From Ramazzottius varieornatus (Eukaryota; Tardigrada; Eutardigrada; Parachela; Ramazzottiidae), in the NCBI GenBank assembly GCA_001949185.1, contig BDGG01000008.1, positions 493,648-557,647 on the forward strand: a DNA stretch of 64,000 nt. Direction: 5' to 3'. Positions 1 through 18,755 of this stretch are shown here, piece after piece. Below the pieces are notes generated by a model that saw only the letters and a program-made list of their open reading frames with translations, was not told the DNA's origin and did not search any database. Position numbers and translations under genes: made by a program. Position 1 is the first letter of the stretch. The number at the start of each line of letters is the position of its first letter.

Positions 1-242
1 TTGTGATTGTCGGACTCCTCTCTTCGCTAACAACCGGCGTCATTACGAGTACGTAGCACTATCGAAGACCCGGCTTCCTTCTTGGAATCATTGCAGTTCT
101 TCCTTTCGTAGGTGCAGCTATAGCGGGAGTCTATCGGGCGTCAAACATCGAGCTGGCGCCCATCTACGCCATGGTTTGGGGTGTTGGTCAAGCAGCGTGT
201 AAAGTCGGGCTTTCCTTCAACAAAATTCTCGCCTCGTTATGA
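1..242 (+). CDS. TMEM170: TMEM170-like membrane protein, C-terminal part
   Basis: Only the 3' end of the gene lies in the window. Exon 1-48 is read in frame 3, then comes a 63-bp intron at 49-111 (donor gtacgt, acceptor tttcgtag), then exon 112-242 ending in TGA. Splicing gives GVITSAAIAGVYR followed by VWGVGQ and a terminus ending in KILASL. This closely resembles the conserved end of the TMEM170 family, small multi-pass proteins of the ER and nuclear envelope involved in membrane shape. Without splicing the frame stops at 54-56, so the intron is needed. The N-terminal half is outside the window. The family call rests on remembered conservation of the last ~45 residues. Confidence 0.8.
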
Positions 243-816
243 TATCCATGAGTGTGAGTGTTGATACTGTAGTATTTAGGCTGATAAGCTGTATTCCGCC
301 GCGTTCGAGAAACCCTTTGTCACAAGGCTTTGTGCTTTCACACCGTTTACGATGTTCGTATGATTTTATAACATGGGCGTTTACTTCCGCTTGTTTTTTT
401 TAGCTTTTTCGAAAGTGCGTTCTGTTCATACTGTTTTAACTTGTTAGCTGGTGAAAACCCACCGGCCATCCAGGACTTTAGCGATCTGGATGAAGTAACA
501 GTATGCCTCACCCACTTATCCGGGGTCTTTTCCGTCGCCTAAGAGGTTAATAGTGCTTGTTGGTGTAAGAAGGCGACGGAAAGTAAATCGATATCGTTTT
601 TTGATTATGTTATGTAGCCGATGATCGCCAACCAGGCATCTGGCTTCAGGCGATCAGTTTATTTGTACTCCACTAAACCGATTGTCGCCAGACACATTTC
701 ATCATTATAGTCAATGCGGAGGAACCCCATCGAGTTGAGGTAGACGGAGCATGCAAACTGTCGGTACGCGAATAGTTTGAAATGACATTTTAATACGGGG
801 ATACGGGAATTACGCG
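243..816. other. Intergenic region, TMEM170 to RRM-RING gene
   Basis: No convincing coding exon is seen on either strand. It should contain the TMEM170 3' UTR and the promoter and 5' UTR of the gene starting at 817. No clear TATA box or repeat was found. Confidence 0.5.
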
Positions 817-2335
817 ATGGCGACCCTACAGGAAATTCACAAGAATGTGCTTTGGCATGGCAATGAATTTGAATCTTGCCTAAACCGCGCCATAAACGTT
901 TGCAAGGACGCAGAAGACTGGGACAAGCTTCTTACTTTTGTGGTGCGTTTATCCTGCATACTCGTGGACCATTCTGAATAATTATGTCACTGTATTCTCA
1001 AATTTACTTTTTCAGCGGGTGTATTTTTCTTGCAGAACAAGACGGAAGACATTTTGCGCGAGGCGAAGCGGGAAATTCAAAAACGGTATGTGATGCTTCG
1101 GCTCTTTGGAAGCTGGAACAATGTGGAACATCCTAATTTGGATATCAATTGTTCCTCCGGAGCTTTGCATCCCTCAGCTCTTGGAAACTGATTTCAAAAC
1201 AACGGTCACGTGCCCCTCTCAGGTACCCTCCTTCGCGACCTCCCAGCATACAAGTCAGTGGATATACCCCATCCGCCAGCAAGCCTGCATCCGGCGGATC
1301 GGTCGCGAGCTACACTTCTTCGCCTGACCAGAGGCTGTTTGGTGGCGTGGCAAAACCAGTCGGTTTCTCCAAGCCGTTCGGTTCTCAGTCCTATGAGAAG
1401 AAGGACGTGTTATCCGACCGGCTAAATGGGCAACTGCTAGTAAGACCAGTACTGACTTCCCCAACGAGAACGAATTCGAAAGTGAAGTACCAATGGTTCG
1501 ACGATATTGGCAAGCCAGCCGGCGACTTCCCCAGTACGGAAAAGCAAAAGCTCGAAATGGATCTTCAGTAAGTGTGATTTTCAGTCGGAAAAGTGCGCGA
1601 GTTGCTAGAAAATGTGATGCGGACAGACTTTCGTCTGTTTTCTTTTTGACTATCTTTTTTGGTTCTTGTGTTTTGAAATATCACAGTTCATTGTGAATTG
1701 TGTCGTGCTCGGAAGTAACGGTTTTTTCAACAGGCGGATACTCATACCCAACCTTCCGCCCTTTACGACGGACGGTACTTTACGGTCCGCACTGAGCCGT
1801 TATGGAAAAGTCACAGAGGTACGAACATCTGTCTCCCCAGATGGAAAAGGAGGAGAGGGCATCGTTCGTTTCGAGTCCCGGGATACGGTTACCCAGCTCT
1901 TGCATAAGACACTTGTCCTAAACGGCACCGAAGTCAAAGTGAAGCCTTTCTACGTAAGTTTAGAGTGTCCTCAAAACAAACACACCTTATGGAGGACTTT
2001 TGTGCTGGTGGTATTATGTGGGTTATTTGCAGAGCAAAACAGAGAAGGAAAACAAGCTTCAGAGTGGTGCGAAGGATAACAGAACACTGGAAATGTTGAC
2101 GGAGTCGACGAAGACCCGTAAAGTCACTGCGGGAGATAAACAAGCATCGACTTCCTCCTCGACGGATGGCACAAATAAGAATGACACAGCTGATAAGTGT
2201 ATGATATGTAAGACGTCAAGAACCAACTGCGTCCTGCTGTGGTGCGGCCACAGCGTTGTGTGCTCAGCTTGTGGAGGTAGGCTAAAGAACTGTCCGAAAT
2301 GCGGGGAATCGATTGAAAAACTGTCGCTAGTCTAA
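817..2335 (+). CDS. RRM plus C-terminal RING-finger protein
   Basis: Five exons are inferred: 817-942, 1036-1085, 1178-1567, 1734-1953 and 2033-2335. All junctions are GT-AG and keep phase, giving 362 residues. The N-terminus is helical and charged. The middle exon is a low-complexity Ser/Pro/Gly region. The fourth exon encodes one RNA-recognition motif, with an RNP2-like strand ILIPNLP and an RNP1-like GEGIVRFES. The last ~45 residues form a compact C3HC4-type RING (CMICKTSRTNCVLLWCGH, then CSAC and CPKC), similar to RINGs at the ends of MEX-3, Unkempt or IAP proteins. A likely role is an RNA-binding E3 ubiquitin ligase, but no orthologue was recognised. The ATG at 817 starts an open frame with a good downstream donor. 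Confidence 0.75.
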
Positions 2336-2747
2336 CTTTCGATTTTTCTCCGCATTGTCGCGTTAGCTTCGAGAACACTCTCATAATTGATCAGACAATC
2401 GATTTGTCGTTTGTGATGTTTACAAAAGCTGCTTTCACCGTCTTCATTGTCTGTCGGTTCTTCCCTGATGGGCCTGCCTTGGTTTTGTCGATCTGTGAAA
2501 CCCACTTTTCCGTTACTCGGTGGTGGGAATCTTCCATTCGCACTTTTTTTTCGTAAGACAGACAATGCAGAACCCTTCTCTTTCTGTGCTGGTGTCATGA
2601 GTGGACGGACATCTCGTTGGGAAACTACAAAAAGCCTGAGCTTGACACAATTTACCGTTTTTCAGCTATTCCAACAGTTTTAATTCCTTGTTTTACTTCG
2701 AGAAATTTACGTTTTGTCGGAAGCAATATCGGGCTTTTGGTTCTACG
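2336..2747. other. Intergenic region before glycine-rich gene
   Basis: No coding evidence. A pyrimidine-rich tract ending in cag near 2664 could be the acceptor of a 5' UTR intron of the next gene. Confidence 0.35.
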
Positions 2748-3203
2748 ATGGCTGACGGTAAACTCGTGGCTCTGCTCTTGTCCTCGTTGGCCTGCAGTGT
2801 CTGGGGAGGAGGATCTGGTTGGGGTTCGACGTATGTTCCACCGACGTATCTTGTCGGCGTCGGTTCGCGTCTATTGGGAAACACACTCGGCTTCAATGGC
2901 GCGGGTCTTGGCGGCATCGGATTCCACGGCGCGGGCCTCGGCGGTCTCGGCTTCTCAGGAGCCCCCCTTGGGGGATTAGGGTTCTCGGGAAATGTGCCAG
3001 GTGGCCTTGGTTTCAACGGGAACGGGCTGGGAGGAATTGGGTTTAACGGAAACGGACTAGGCGGGCTGGGCTTCACTGGTCCGGGTCTTGGAGGCGTCGG
3101 GTTCAACGGAGTCGGACTTGGAGGACTAGGTCATCATGGAGCTGCTCTCGGTGGTGTGGGCTGGGCTCCTCCTGTGCTTGTGAATCGTGGCTGGAGCCGA
3201 TGA
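2748..3203 (+). CDS. Secreted glycine-rich repeat protein
   Basis: Single-exon frame of 151 residues. The ATG at 2748 is followed by a hydrophobic signal peptide (KLVALLLSSLACSVWG). The body is about ten tandem copies of a decapeptide of the form GLGGxGFxGx, encoded by imperfect 30-bp repeats, with a short C-terminal tail containing Trp and His. Such Gly-Leu-Phe repeats are typical of structural secretions (cuticle, silk-like or adhesive proteins), but no named family was recognised. It lies 1.6 kb from a second Gly-rich secreted protein on the same strand, which suggests a small cluster with related roles. The antisense proline-rich frame is a shadow of these repeats. Confidence 0.75.
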   Translation: MADGKLVALLLSSLACSVWGGGSGWGSTYVPPTYLVGVGSRLLGNTLGFNGAGLGGIGFHGAGLGGLGFSGAPLGGLGFSGNVPGGLGFNGNGLGGIGFNGNGLGGLGFTGPGLGGVGFNGVGLGGLGHHGAALGGVGWAPPVLVNRGWSR

Positions 3204-4601
3204 GGAAATAACGAACCAGTTCTTTGTCTAACAGTTGACATTGGACACCTTCAGTACATGCGTCCTGAAAACTCTTTGTTTTGTGTGGATAAACACTTGT
3301 GGAGAGCCTTTTGATAGTTTTACAGTTTACCGAAATATTTCGTGAGATGTTTTATGGCAGCCGTATGTTTCTTCTCGTAAGATAAACTCGGTGTCCAGAT
3401 TATTCTTCGTGCTATCGTATAAAATCGCTGCCTCAATGGCCGTTTAAAATATACCGGCAAATCAGTGCAGGAAATGCATCCCTTCCGGGTCTTTCGTTCG
3501 GATTCCATTCAGCTTCCAGTTGGCACCGCCGACTGGAAACCGAACTTTCAACTAAAAAACATAAACAACATCCAAATGGCAAACCTGAAAGGGACGCTTT
3601 TTCTATATTATACTTCACTCACGAAACATTTGAGTACTATGGAATGAGCTAAGTTTTCCGGACGTGGAGGTCTGGAACAGACAACTCTCCCACTAGATAG
3701 AAATAAACGCAGTTGAGGAGTCCTCAACATGCCGGCGCACCAGTATGCGTAATCACCCTGCACGTTGGTTCTCCATGCGGGGAGCGAATAAAAAATTTTA
3801 GATCATGCAAAATAGTCGAAAAATAAAACAGCGACCATAATCTGGTCATGAATCACGATATAATTTACGAAAAATTTACCGAATTTTTCGGCTAACTATC
3901 TTATAAATATTGATAGTTAGCTGTGGTCTTTCACGATATTACAAGAGGCCAAAGCAAAGCAGCAACTTCACATCAAGCAGCATTCCCCTTGAATTTTGTT
4001 CATCTACAAAGTTTAATAGAGATAGACTCAATAAACCTAACGCTGCATAGTGCACCGTTTGGGAATTCCAGCAACGCGCCACTGGATCGCTGCGAAAGTG
4101 ACTGCGGCATGACGCCATACTGTCCAAGATTTGCGACACAAAGACTGGCCTTCAGGGAAATGGATAGTGCCTGATTATGCCAAGGTTTACCCTCTGGAAA
4201 GGACCACAAACGACAATTGACATACTTGCATAGGCAATATCGAGTACCTATGACCGACTTCCAGTCTTGTGTCGGAGTTTCGTTATTGTGTCTCCATGAA
4301 CGACCTACCTTTCTATTACGGCTTCATTATAGAGGAAAGCTGGACATACGCTAAACCAAATTAAAAAGGGAAAGTGAGATTCAAAGGAAGTCGGCACTCG
4401 GTGGTGGCTACTGCTTGGTTCCTCTTCTCTGCTCATTGCAGTGATAAGAGCTTGAGCACTTTTCAAGCAAGAGGTCATGATTAAGAGTCGACAACACAGA
4501 ATGCACCTCTTTTCTTCGTCTTTTGTCTGCATGGTACTCCGAGTTATACCTGGGAATATTAATCTTCTTCTTGGACAGAAGATGATGCAACCGGTAATCT
4601 G
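3204..4601. other. Non-coding intergenic stretch
   Basis: About 1.4 kb, AT-richer than its surroundings, with only short random frames on both strands. No repeat family or RNA gene was recognised. It should include the 3' UTR of the first Gly-rich gene and the upstream control region of the second. Confidence 0.45.
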
Positions 4602-4640
4602 TATATAAACTGGCATCCAGCCACATCTTTGGCCATCAGT
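4602..4640 (+). promoter_or_regulatory. TATA box and initiator of Gly-rich gene
   Basis: TATATAAA at 4602-4609 is followed about 34 bp later by TCAGT at 4636-4640, an arthropod-type initiator. The start codon is at 4803, giving a plausible 5' UTR of ~165 bp. Spacing and motifs fit a focused, strongly regulated promoter, as expected for a structural secretory gene. Confidence 0.5.
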
Positions 4641-4802
4641 CGACGCTTCTAGAACTTTAGCTGACCGCTCGTACGCTAAAGCTCTGTTTTTATTTCTGTT
4701 TGATTTTTCTTACTTTTAGCATATAGTTTTGCTCCTTCTGGGATCCCGGTCCAGTTCCCTGTAGGCCTTTTTCCGAGTCCGCAAAGTCCTTTACCTGCAA
4801 CC

Positions 4803-5714
4803 ATGTCCAGAATATCAGCCGTAAGTTTCGGGCAACTGAATGGTTTCTTGTTCTGTAGCGTCGATGACCCACGCTGGCAGCTCGCAAGGTTCTAACCTCG
4901 CTATTTTTCTGTTTGTAGGTTCTCTTCGCGCTCTTCGCCATTTCCTACCTAAGCACCACTTCCGATGCACAGTTCTTCGGAGGACTCGGTGGGATGGGCC
5001 TCGGCGGGTATGGGCTTGGAGGGATGATGGGAGGTTACGGAATGGGCGGTTTAGGCATGATGGGCATGGGTGGATTAGGTACGTCCATTTGCTTTTTCTG
5101 TTTGAACACAAGTAACTCGCTGGGCTATTGCATTTTTATGCTGCTCACGTTTCTAACAGTCTCAATTACCGATTTTGTTTTCTCCACTCAGGTGGCATGG
5201 GCATGGGAGGACTCGGATACGGAGGACTCGGAGGCATGATGGGCGGCTATGGGATGGGAGGCCTCGGGATGGGAGGCCTCGGGATGATGGGCATGGGTGG
5301 ACTAGGTACTTATTTTCGATTTTTCTACTTGTAAACACCTGCTGCTCACAAATTACTCCACAAATCACATCCTGCTGCTCACAAATTACTCCACAAATTA
5401 CTGCATCCTGCTGCTTTCAACAACGCTTTTTCACTTACTAATCTTGTTTGTCTCTTTTTCCAGGTGGAGGACTCGGATTCGGCGGTATGGGAATGGGGGG
5501 TCTTGGAGGTTTTGGAGGTCTGGGTGGTTATGGTGGTATGATGGGTGGACATGGAGGATTAGGTGGTATGGGAGGTCTTGGCATGGGACTTGGATCAGGC
5601 ATCGGTGGACATTCGTCTGGCAGTCGAGAAAGCAGTCGAGGAAGCAGTGGAGGCTGGGGATGGTCCGCACCCACAACGACGCCAGCTCCCAGCGGATGGT
5701 CTTCCGGAAGATAA
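4803..5714 (+). CDS. Secreted Gly/Met-rich repeat protein, four exons
   Basis: Exons 4803-4820, 4919-5078, 5192-5305 and 5464-5714 join in phase to give 180 residues. The signal peptide is split by intron 1 (MSRISA, then VLFALFAISYLSTTSDAQ). The mature chain is made of GGLGMGG, GGMMGGYGMGG and similar units, and ends in a Ser/Arg segment (SSGSRESSRGSS), a Trp pair and a Thr/Pro-rich tail. Exons 2, 3 and 4 each repeat the GGMMGG block, and both internal introns split a Gly codon in phase 1, so the gene probably grew by exon duplication. A structural extracellular role is inferred; no named family was recognised. Confidence 0.8.
5336..5425 (+). repeat. Short tandem duplication inside intron 3
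   Basis: The unit ctgctgctcacaaattact, with ccacaaatyac, occurs twice and then a third time in part within the last intron of the Gly-rich gene. It looks like simple local duplication and does not touch the splice sites. Confidence 0.5.
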
Positions 5715-6076
5715 GCCGCTTTTTGTTAGTCTTTTTGATGGTCTCTGTTCTGTCGACGTTATGATTCTAATGTACCATTTTATCGCCAAAGAATTAGCGG
5801 TCTTTCACCAAAGAAACGCGCGTTAGAATAAAACTGAAGCACACTACAGTACTGTTTGTTGGCACCAGTGCTTCTAACACCGTACACCCAGTCAGCAGCA
5901 ATGTCGGGAGCAAACTGTACTAAGATATTCCATCTACTCACCGGTTCGTCAAACAATCACAAGAATTTCAAACTCCGAAAACAAAATCAACAAGTAGGTA
6001 CAGTATTGGGACGCACAACGAAAGTTCCTAAATATGATCGATAGCTCACACCGTTCAGAGATCTCTAAAACGAAAA
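5715..6076. other. Convergent 3' region
   Basis: Lies between the ends of the Gly-rich gene (+) and INPP5F (-). It holds 3' UTRs only; no coding signal is visible. Confidence 0.45.
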
Positions 6077-9000
6077 TCACAACTCAATCATTTTTGTCTT
6101 ACATGTTCTCTTTGACTTGGAATGCTGGTAACTTTTTGAATGTTCCCCAGCTGGAGACCGGGCAGCTTGGTTCACAGAGGGTTTGGAAAGTTGCTGTCCA
6201 TTCCTGGTCTGCATATCACCGATCTGAAATCCTCCTATGCTCGGAGACGCACTCAGCACAAGCGGACTATGAAGCACTTCCGGTTCGTTTGACACATCTA
6301 GAGCTGCCGAAGACGACGAATATCGCTTGTTGAAACTTCCCAGAGCCTGGTTTGTCTCACTGTCGAACTCTATCAGGTTCGGAGCGCTGTTCACCGAAGC
6401 AACCAACTGACCACTGTTCTGCTCGACATGCTCAAAATGCTCAAAGGAAGAATCAGAGGACTCTATCGCGATGGAAGGCAGACCAGCCTGATTGTCGAAA
6501 TGCACAGTGTCGTCGGGAACTGTACGGTGTCTGGCAGGAGTCTGTCGGGAGAACCCAGGTAGCCGGATGGGATTCAAGTCAACTAACCTATTCTTCACAG
6601 CTGACAGGACACCACCGATCTGCGATCGATGAGCCCCAGCACTTCCGCCGACGGCTGAATGTCCGCTGGCTACAGAAGGTGCCACGGCGGTAAAGATTCC
6701 TCCTTGAGACTCTAGCGGTGCAGCTGCTTTGGGCGGGATCTTTGTCACCTTCTTTTGTAGCTTCCCGTACAGGACCGGAACTGTCGATCCGCATTTTGAT
6801 ATGATGGCCATGCTGAACGACTCGGCGATTGACCTGAGCATCTCTGCAAGAACAGAAGGAAAAGTGGACTCTACAGTACTGAACTTTGGAAACTGAATGC
6901 GGAGCAAAGTTCGGGTTCGTGTCGCCTACCGAGGTTTTCTTCTTCAGTGGCGATGGGCATGACAATACTGTTGAAGAACCTTACACCGGCCGTTCTGAAC
7001 TGATGGCAGTATCCGCTCTCCAGGTCGATGTGGTAGTTGATGCGGATGATCATCTTCTTCGCCCCGAGCAGCTTCGGCTCCATCCCTGTCTCTATACTGT
7101 CCACTTCGTCCAACAGAACTCTTTGGTAACCGACTAACTGGTCACTTTCGACGCTGTACTGTAAGAGCGAAGAATACTCTCGTTAGGAAGCCACTTTCTG
7201 CCCTGAATATGAACAGTAACGTACTTCGCCGACGTAGTAAGCTTCCGTGCTGAGCAGCAATACTGTGTCCATGTCGGTCCGTGAGGGATCTGCGTTGGCG
7301 TCAGCGTCGATCATGGGCCATCCACCAAGGACAACTTCACTGTCGGAAATGATGATACGTTTGGAGTCTTCGACCAGCTGCTTGACCCGTTCCAGTTCCG
7401 AGGCATCCAGAGCCGGGGCAGTGACACCAGGTACCAGGATGCTTTCCTCTTCGAAATGCTTCCCCAGACTTGCATCGATGGCTGCTTGTCTGTAGGCATC
7501 CCTAAACTGGTTCAAATAATACCTGTACGAAAAAATAACCGCGTAAACGACACCAGCAGATTCAAACAGAAATCATATAAAACTCACTACGAAGCATATC
7601 GGAAAATTGAACGAATCGATGAACTGAAAAATCGAATTCGTACCGATTGGCCGATGTATAGCCGTCTTTCATCAAGCCGGCGAACTTCCGTTCGCCCGTT
7701 CTTGTCACATCCCCCTTCAATGCAGACGTGCCTGCATATTGTCTATTAGGAAAGGAAAGAGTGAGAACTCTTATTTTCGCAGAGCAAATTATAACAAAGT
7801 ATATATTACGATGTTCAGGAATCTGGAAAACATACCGGCTAATTGCGTCTCCGTTATTCGCCCACATGATCTGGAGTGCCTGCCTGCATTCGAGTGGGAA
7901 GCCCTGTTCGGGCAAGAGCAATCCCATCTTCCGTAACTGAGATTCCAACGCCACACGCCCTAGAGCTGCTTGGATAACGTTCGTGCGATCCAGACAATCG
8001 ACGCAATTTACACGGAAAACACTGCGCTGTAAACACATGACATCCTGTTCGGTAGCTGGGAGGGAGTGCTTGCTCCAAAAGAACCGCATCGACTGGAATA
8101 CTTCCTGCAGGCTTTCGATCAGGATCTCGATATTTTCCAAATGCATTCCGCGACTGAAAAAAGATCCAGTAAGGTCAATATAAGTTCATCAACTTTACTG
8201 TCCAAGAATATACCGAACACTTGAGGAAACCGAAAGTCTCACCAATAAGCATGAAAATCAAAGCTGACGTAAACCAAATTCTCGCTGTCAAAATCCAGAA
8301 TTGATTCGAGATAAGCATCAGCTAAGACCTTCTCCCGCCCGTATTGCTCAACCAGATTGATGGCGACCTGTCTTCCGTATAGCTTAAACTGCTCGACGAA
8401 ATGCCGTGCCAAAGCAGTGTGGCTATCGGACAGACCTGCGAGAGCACTAATTCAGTATCTAACAGACATATCGCTGATGGTTTTCTCCTCTGCTGGCTTT
8501 CAGAAGTGTGCAGTATAGTCCATACATACTTCGATCTATACGAGGTGCGGGACGATATCGCATGCCAGGTTGGCTCCAAAATACTGGAATGGATCCGCGG
8601 ACTTGAACAAACGACAGATGGTGCTCCAGAATACTTATGATCTGCAAACAAAACCCACTTCCTGGAACAAGCGATAAGAACCGGAATTTTCCTACATTAC
8701 AGCCTTCGAGAGTTTTTTATCGTTCATTTTCGAGATGTTTAAATTCGGTAGCTGACCTGCTCCGTCTCCACATAGTTAGCGACCTTTCCTTTGTCATCAA
8801 CACCTCGTCGTTTGTACCGTGTTCCAGCGCGATCGCGGCTACGTCGCGAAATCAGCAGGATTTGGCATGTAGTGGGTACTACAAAGTCTTCCGACCCTGC
8901 GTGACTCTTGTCCAAATCCAGCGCTATTAATTCTTGCTGGACATAACCCTGAATGACTGGCACGATCCAGTGAGACTCTTCAGCATCTAACAGCGAGAAA

Positions 9001-10045
9001 TCTTTCCACAGATTTCTGTTCCAAAAAAACCGTTCGTCGGCGGAATGCCAACTTGGGCGTTTCTGCGAGTCTGCTGCTGACGAAGTCTTCACTCGCAGTT
9101 CGTACTGTCGCTGCATGCTGTTGGTCAGATCCATTGTTAGCGAGTAGTAGAATGACTGCGAGCCATTAAACATCTTGATAATATCCTCCAGGATTCGTCT
9201 TTCAAGCTTTTCTCGGTCAGAGACGTTTTTCTGGAAATCACACACATAAAGATCAATAAGGCACTCGCCGCGATGCGAACGATGGTTTATATATAACTAT
9301 ACCCACGCGATTTATTTTTCCTCCCAGATTGAAATTTGTCGCTTGACGTAGCGTTTTGAAGGTCTTTTGAACACCTCTGTTCATGAGGACCAGATTGGCT
9401 TCCGAGAGGATACCGCTATCGTTAATGGACTCTGAATCGTATGCTTCCGCGTCCGTTTTGCCTTTGAACTACACATCAAAAAGACTATTGTGTTCAGTGA
9501 AGAAAAACGAGACCACAATAGCTATGATTACAGCTCGTGATGTAATACCAGAAGCCTGTCGTCCTCTCGAGGGTCCATGGGAGAGAGAGCGAGAATGCCA
9601 ACTTTATCGACCCGGAAAATCTCATGTTGTCCGATTTCTGCGACCGTCGATTTGTGCAAAATGAGAATAAGCTTCGGCTCACTTTCTGTAACAGCAGGAA
9701 GCTGGCGGAAAAACGGTCTCCAAGACTGGCTAGATGGACCTACCAGGAAAAACCTGAACTTTTCCGACGATCCCGTCAAGGTGGCAAACGAACTCGTGGT
9801 TCCTCAAGTCATCGATGGCAGTACCTACGAAAAATTGCGGAGAACGCGTACAGGATACTGCGAGGGTTATCAATCGCACTATCAACCGCAATTAATGCAG
9901 TAATCGGAAAACCGATATGAGAGCACAGACTGTTTAACATACACATACATGGCTTGGCTTCCAAGCTTCCATCGAAACGGCTGCAGAACAAGCAATGCTG
10001 CCCTTCAACGAACAAGAAGTGAGATCTTGACTTGAAGAGCTGCAT
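6077..10045 (-). CDS. INPP5F: SAC2-type inositol polyphosphate phosphatase
   Basis: A multi-exon gene read from ATG at 10045-10043 to TGA at 6077. The N-terminus (MQLFKSRSHFLFVEGQ) aligns with vertebrate INPP5F. The Sac domain follows: FNGSQSFYYSLTMDLTN, ISRRSRDRAGTRYKRRG, VANYVETEQ, then the catalytic CX5R motif NCVDCLDRTN near 8000, intact, and IMWANNGDAIS. A homology (hSac2) domain follows around 7500-6930, and a Ser-rich tail with no clear domain completes it. The family removes the 4-phosphate from PI4P on early and recycling endosomes. Domain order and catalytic residues indicate an active enzyme. Introns are short; exon edges in the Sac region were not all fixed. Confidence 0.88.
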
Positions 10046-11604
10046 GATGATCCGTTTCAGCTACGGGCAGATGTTCGGGATCAGTACTCCCACCGAAGAG
10101 GGTGTAAAGCGATGACTAGTAGCATTACACTAAATGCTTGATCCCGCTAACACCACGAACATCAAGATTTCATGAGAGAAGATGACTTCCTGAGACAACC
10201 TATGATTCCAATCGATGCTGCGGTGCGGTCCGTCGGAGCAGTCTGTCCTCCTATTGTCTGTAACAAATCCCACAAAACATTAACAGCACGCGATAACGAA
10301 ACAACAACAAAGGAGTTTCACCACGCATTTCTGTCTGGACTTTGGCACCGGAAGTCACGAGAGTGAGCTCAACTGAGCTCAGTCACAGCGAGCTGCACTG
10401 GAGCTCCGAAGCGACCTTACTGGACCCTCGGGGGTAGAGTGATTCCGTGAAATTTGAATCTGGAAGCCCCGGCTAGTTGGCTCTCGGTCTGTTACGCAGG
10501 TGCTATCTATCAATCAAGCCTTGAAATCTATTCAGCTCCCCGCAGGGCAGTTCACTGGGACCGGCTTATCAGCCCTTACCGCAGCGAAGCCGTGCCGTAA
10601 TCGATCCCACCCCTTCCCCTCCCTCGGCATTTGCGCATACCATGAAGTCGTAAGCGTCATAACTTCATCACGATCCTTCTGATACTTTCATCGCCATAAT
10701 CATAATCCATTTAGTCCGGTATTTCAAATTTCTCTGGACCTGGATCCTGTTCTTGTGGGGAGTGTTTACCTTGTTGTTAGTGGCGCTGCGAATTGAATGG
10801 TGATTGCGATGCAACGTTGACGTCCGTGTAGGGATGGGCACAAGGCGCAGCTCTGGCTGAGGTACTATCTACAGCATGCGTGTACCACCGGAATGGCCTA
10901 AATGCCATATTATCGGAGAGTACTCTGTGATATTATCGTAAAACTCTACGCTGTCTTGCAGTGTGACGTGAGGCTATCCACCATACTACTTGCTATCAGG
11001 GGAACGGGAAACTTGTGACCGGTCGGTTGTCATCGGATCATCTCGTTGATTTGGAGAAGGGAGCGGTGGATAACACGCTCGGACGGTTGACTGTTGGTTG
11101 GAACGGAGCATCTTCGCACTACTACCTTGAGTGGCACCTCTGGGAATTGTGATGGTCCACTACTGACATCAAGGTACAACTGACTAGATTCCGTTCAGTA
11201 TTCCTGACCAGTACAGTCTCACGATTACATGGTCTCGTGGATGGTCGAACGTGGATGCGTTGAGAACGTTTTTGCGTTAGCTTGATACCATTCTGTGATA
11301 AGATGTGCGACGGCCAAAAGAAACCCTAGAGCGCTCTCACTGGCAATCATGGCTAAAAATAACCGCTAATTGAGTCTGGTCGTAATGTAAGCACATTTGA
11401 GCTCCATTGCAGCTAGAGACTTCTGTTCCCCACAGTTTGCACAAGCAAATTAACAACCCATTGAGTGACATTCAACAGGTTCTTGTTCCACATCTTGTGA
11501 CGAGTGCATCTTATGTATTTCGCAGGGTGAATCCCCGCGCTTGATCACCTGTCCACAAAAGAGGACTCTTAATTCTCCCTCTGACCGATTTATGGAGCAA
11601 GTCG
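10046..11604. other. Intergenic stretch, INPP5F to ROCK
   Basis: About 1.5 kb with no supported coding exon. It should contain the promoter of INPP5F (-) and probably the first exon and promoter of ROCK (+), neither of which could be placed. Short Gln/Ser-like frames near 10.2-10.6 kb look random. Confidence 0.4.
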
Positions 11605-11726
11605 GGGACTTGGGCAAACAGATTTGACAAGATCGTTTTCCAAGTGCTGCACGCTCTCGGTCAGTAACACTGAAGACGTGCGCCACTTGGGAAAACTGTA
11701 TTGCCGAGTTGGTTTGCGGAGCTCTC
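11605..11726. repeat. Palindromic intronic element, copy 1 (ROCK)
   Basis: About 122 bp with arms GGGACTTGGGCAAACA and GGTTTGCGGAGCTCTC and the core CAAGTGcTGCAC...GTGCGCCACTTG. It sits just upstream of the first recognisable ROCK exon, so presumably in a 5' intron. Confidence 0.75.
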
Positions 11727-11773
11727 AATTATTTTGCTTAGAAAAAGTTGATGCAGCTTGTTTGTTCTTTCCA

Positions 11774-18755
<6,982 letters not shown>

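Noticed and set aside
2693-3106. Minus-strand proline-rich frame of 137 codons
   Set aside because: It is the exact antisense of the Gly-rich 30-bp repeats; the sense strand has ATG, signal peptide and stop.
10046-11604. Possible extra gene between INPP5F and ROCK
   Set aside because: Frames are short, without splice-consistent continuation or any family motif.
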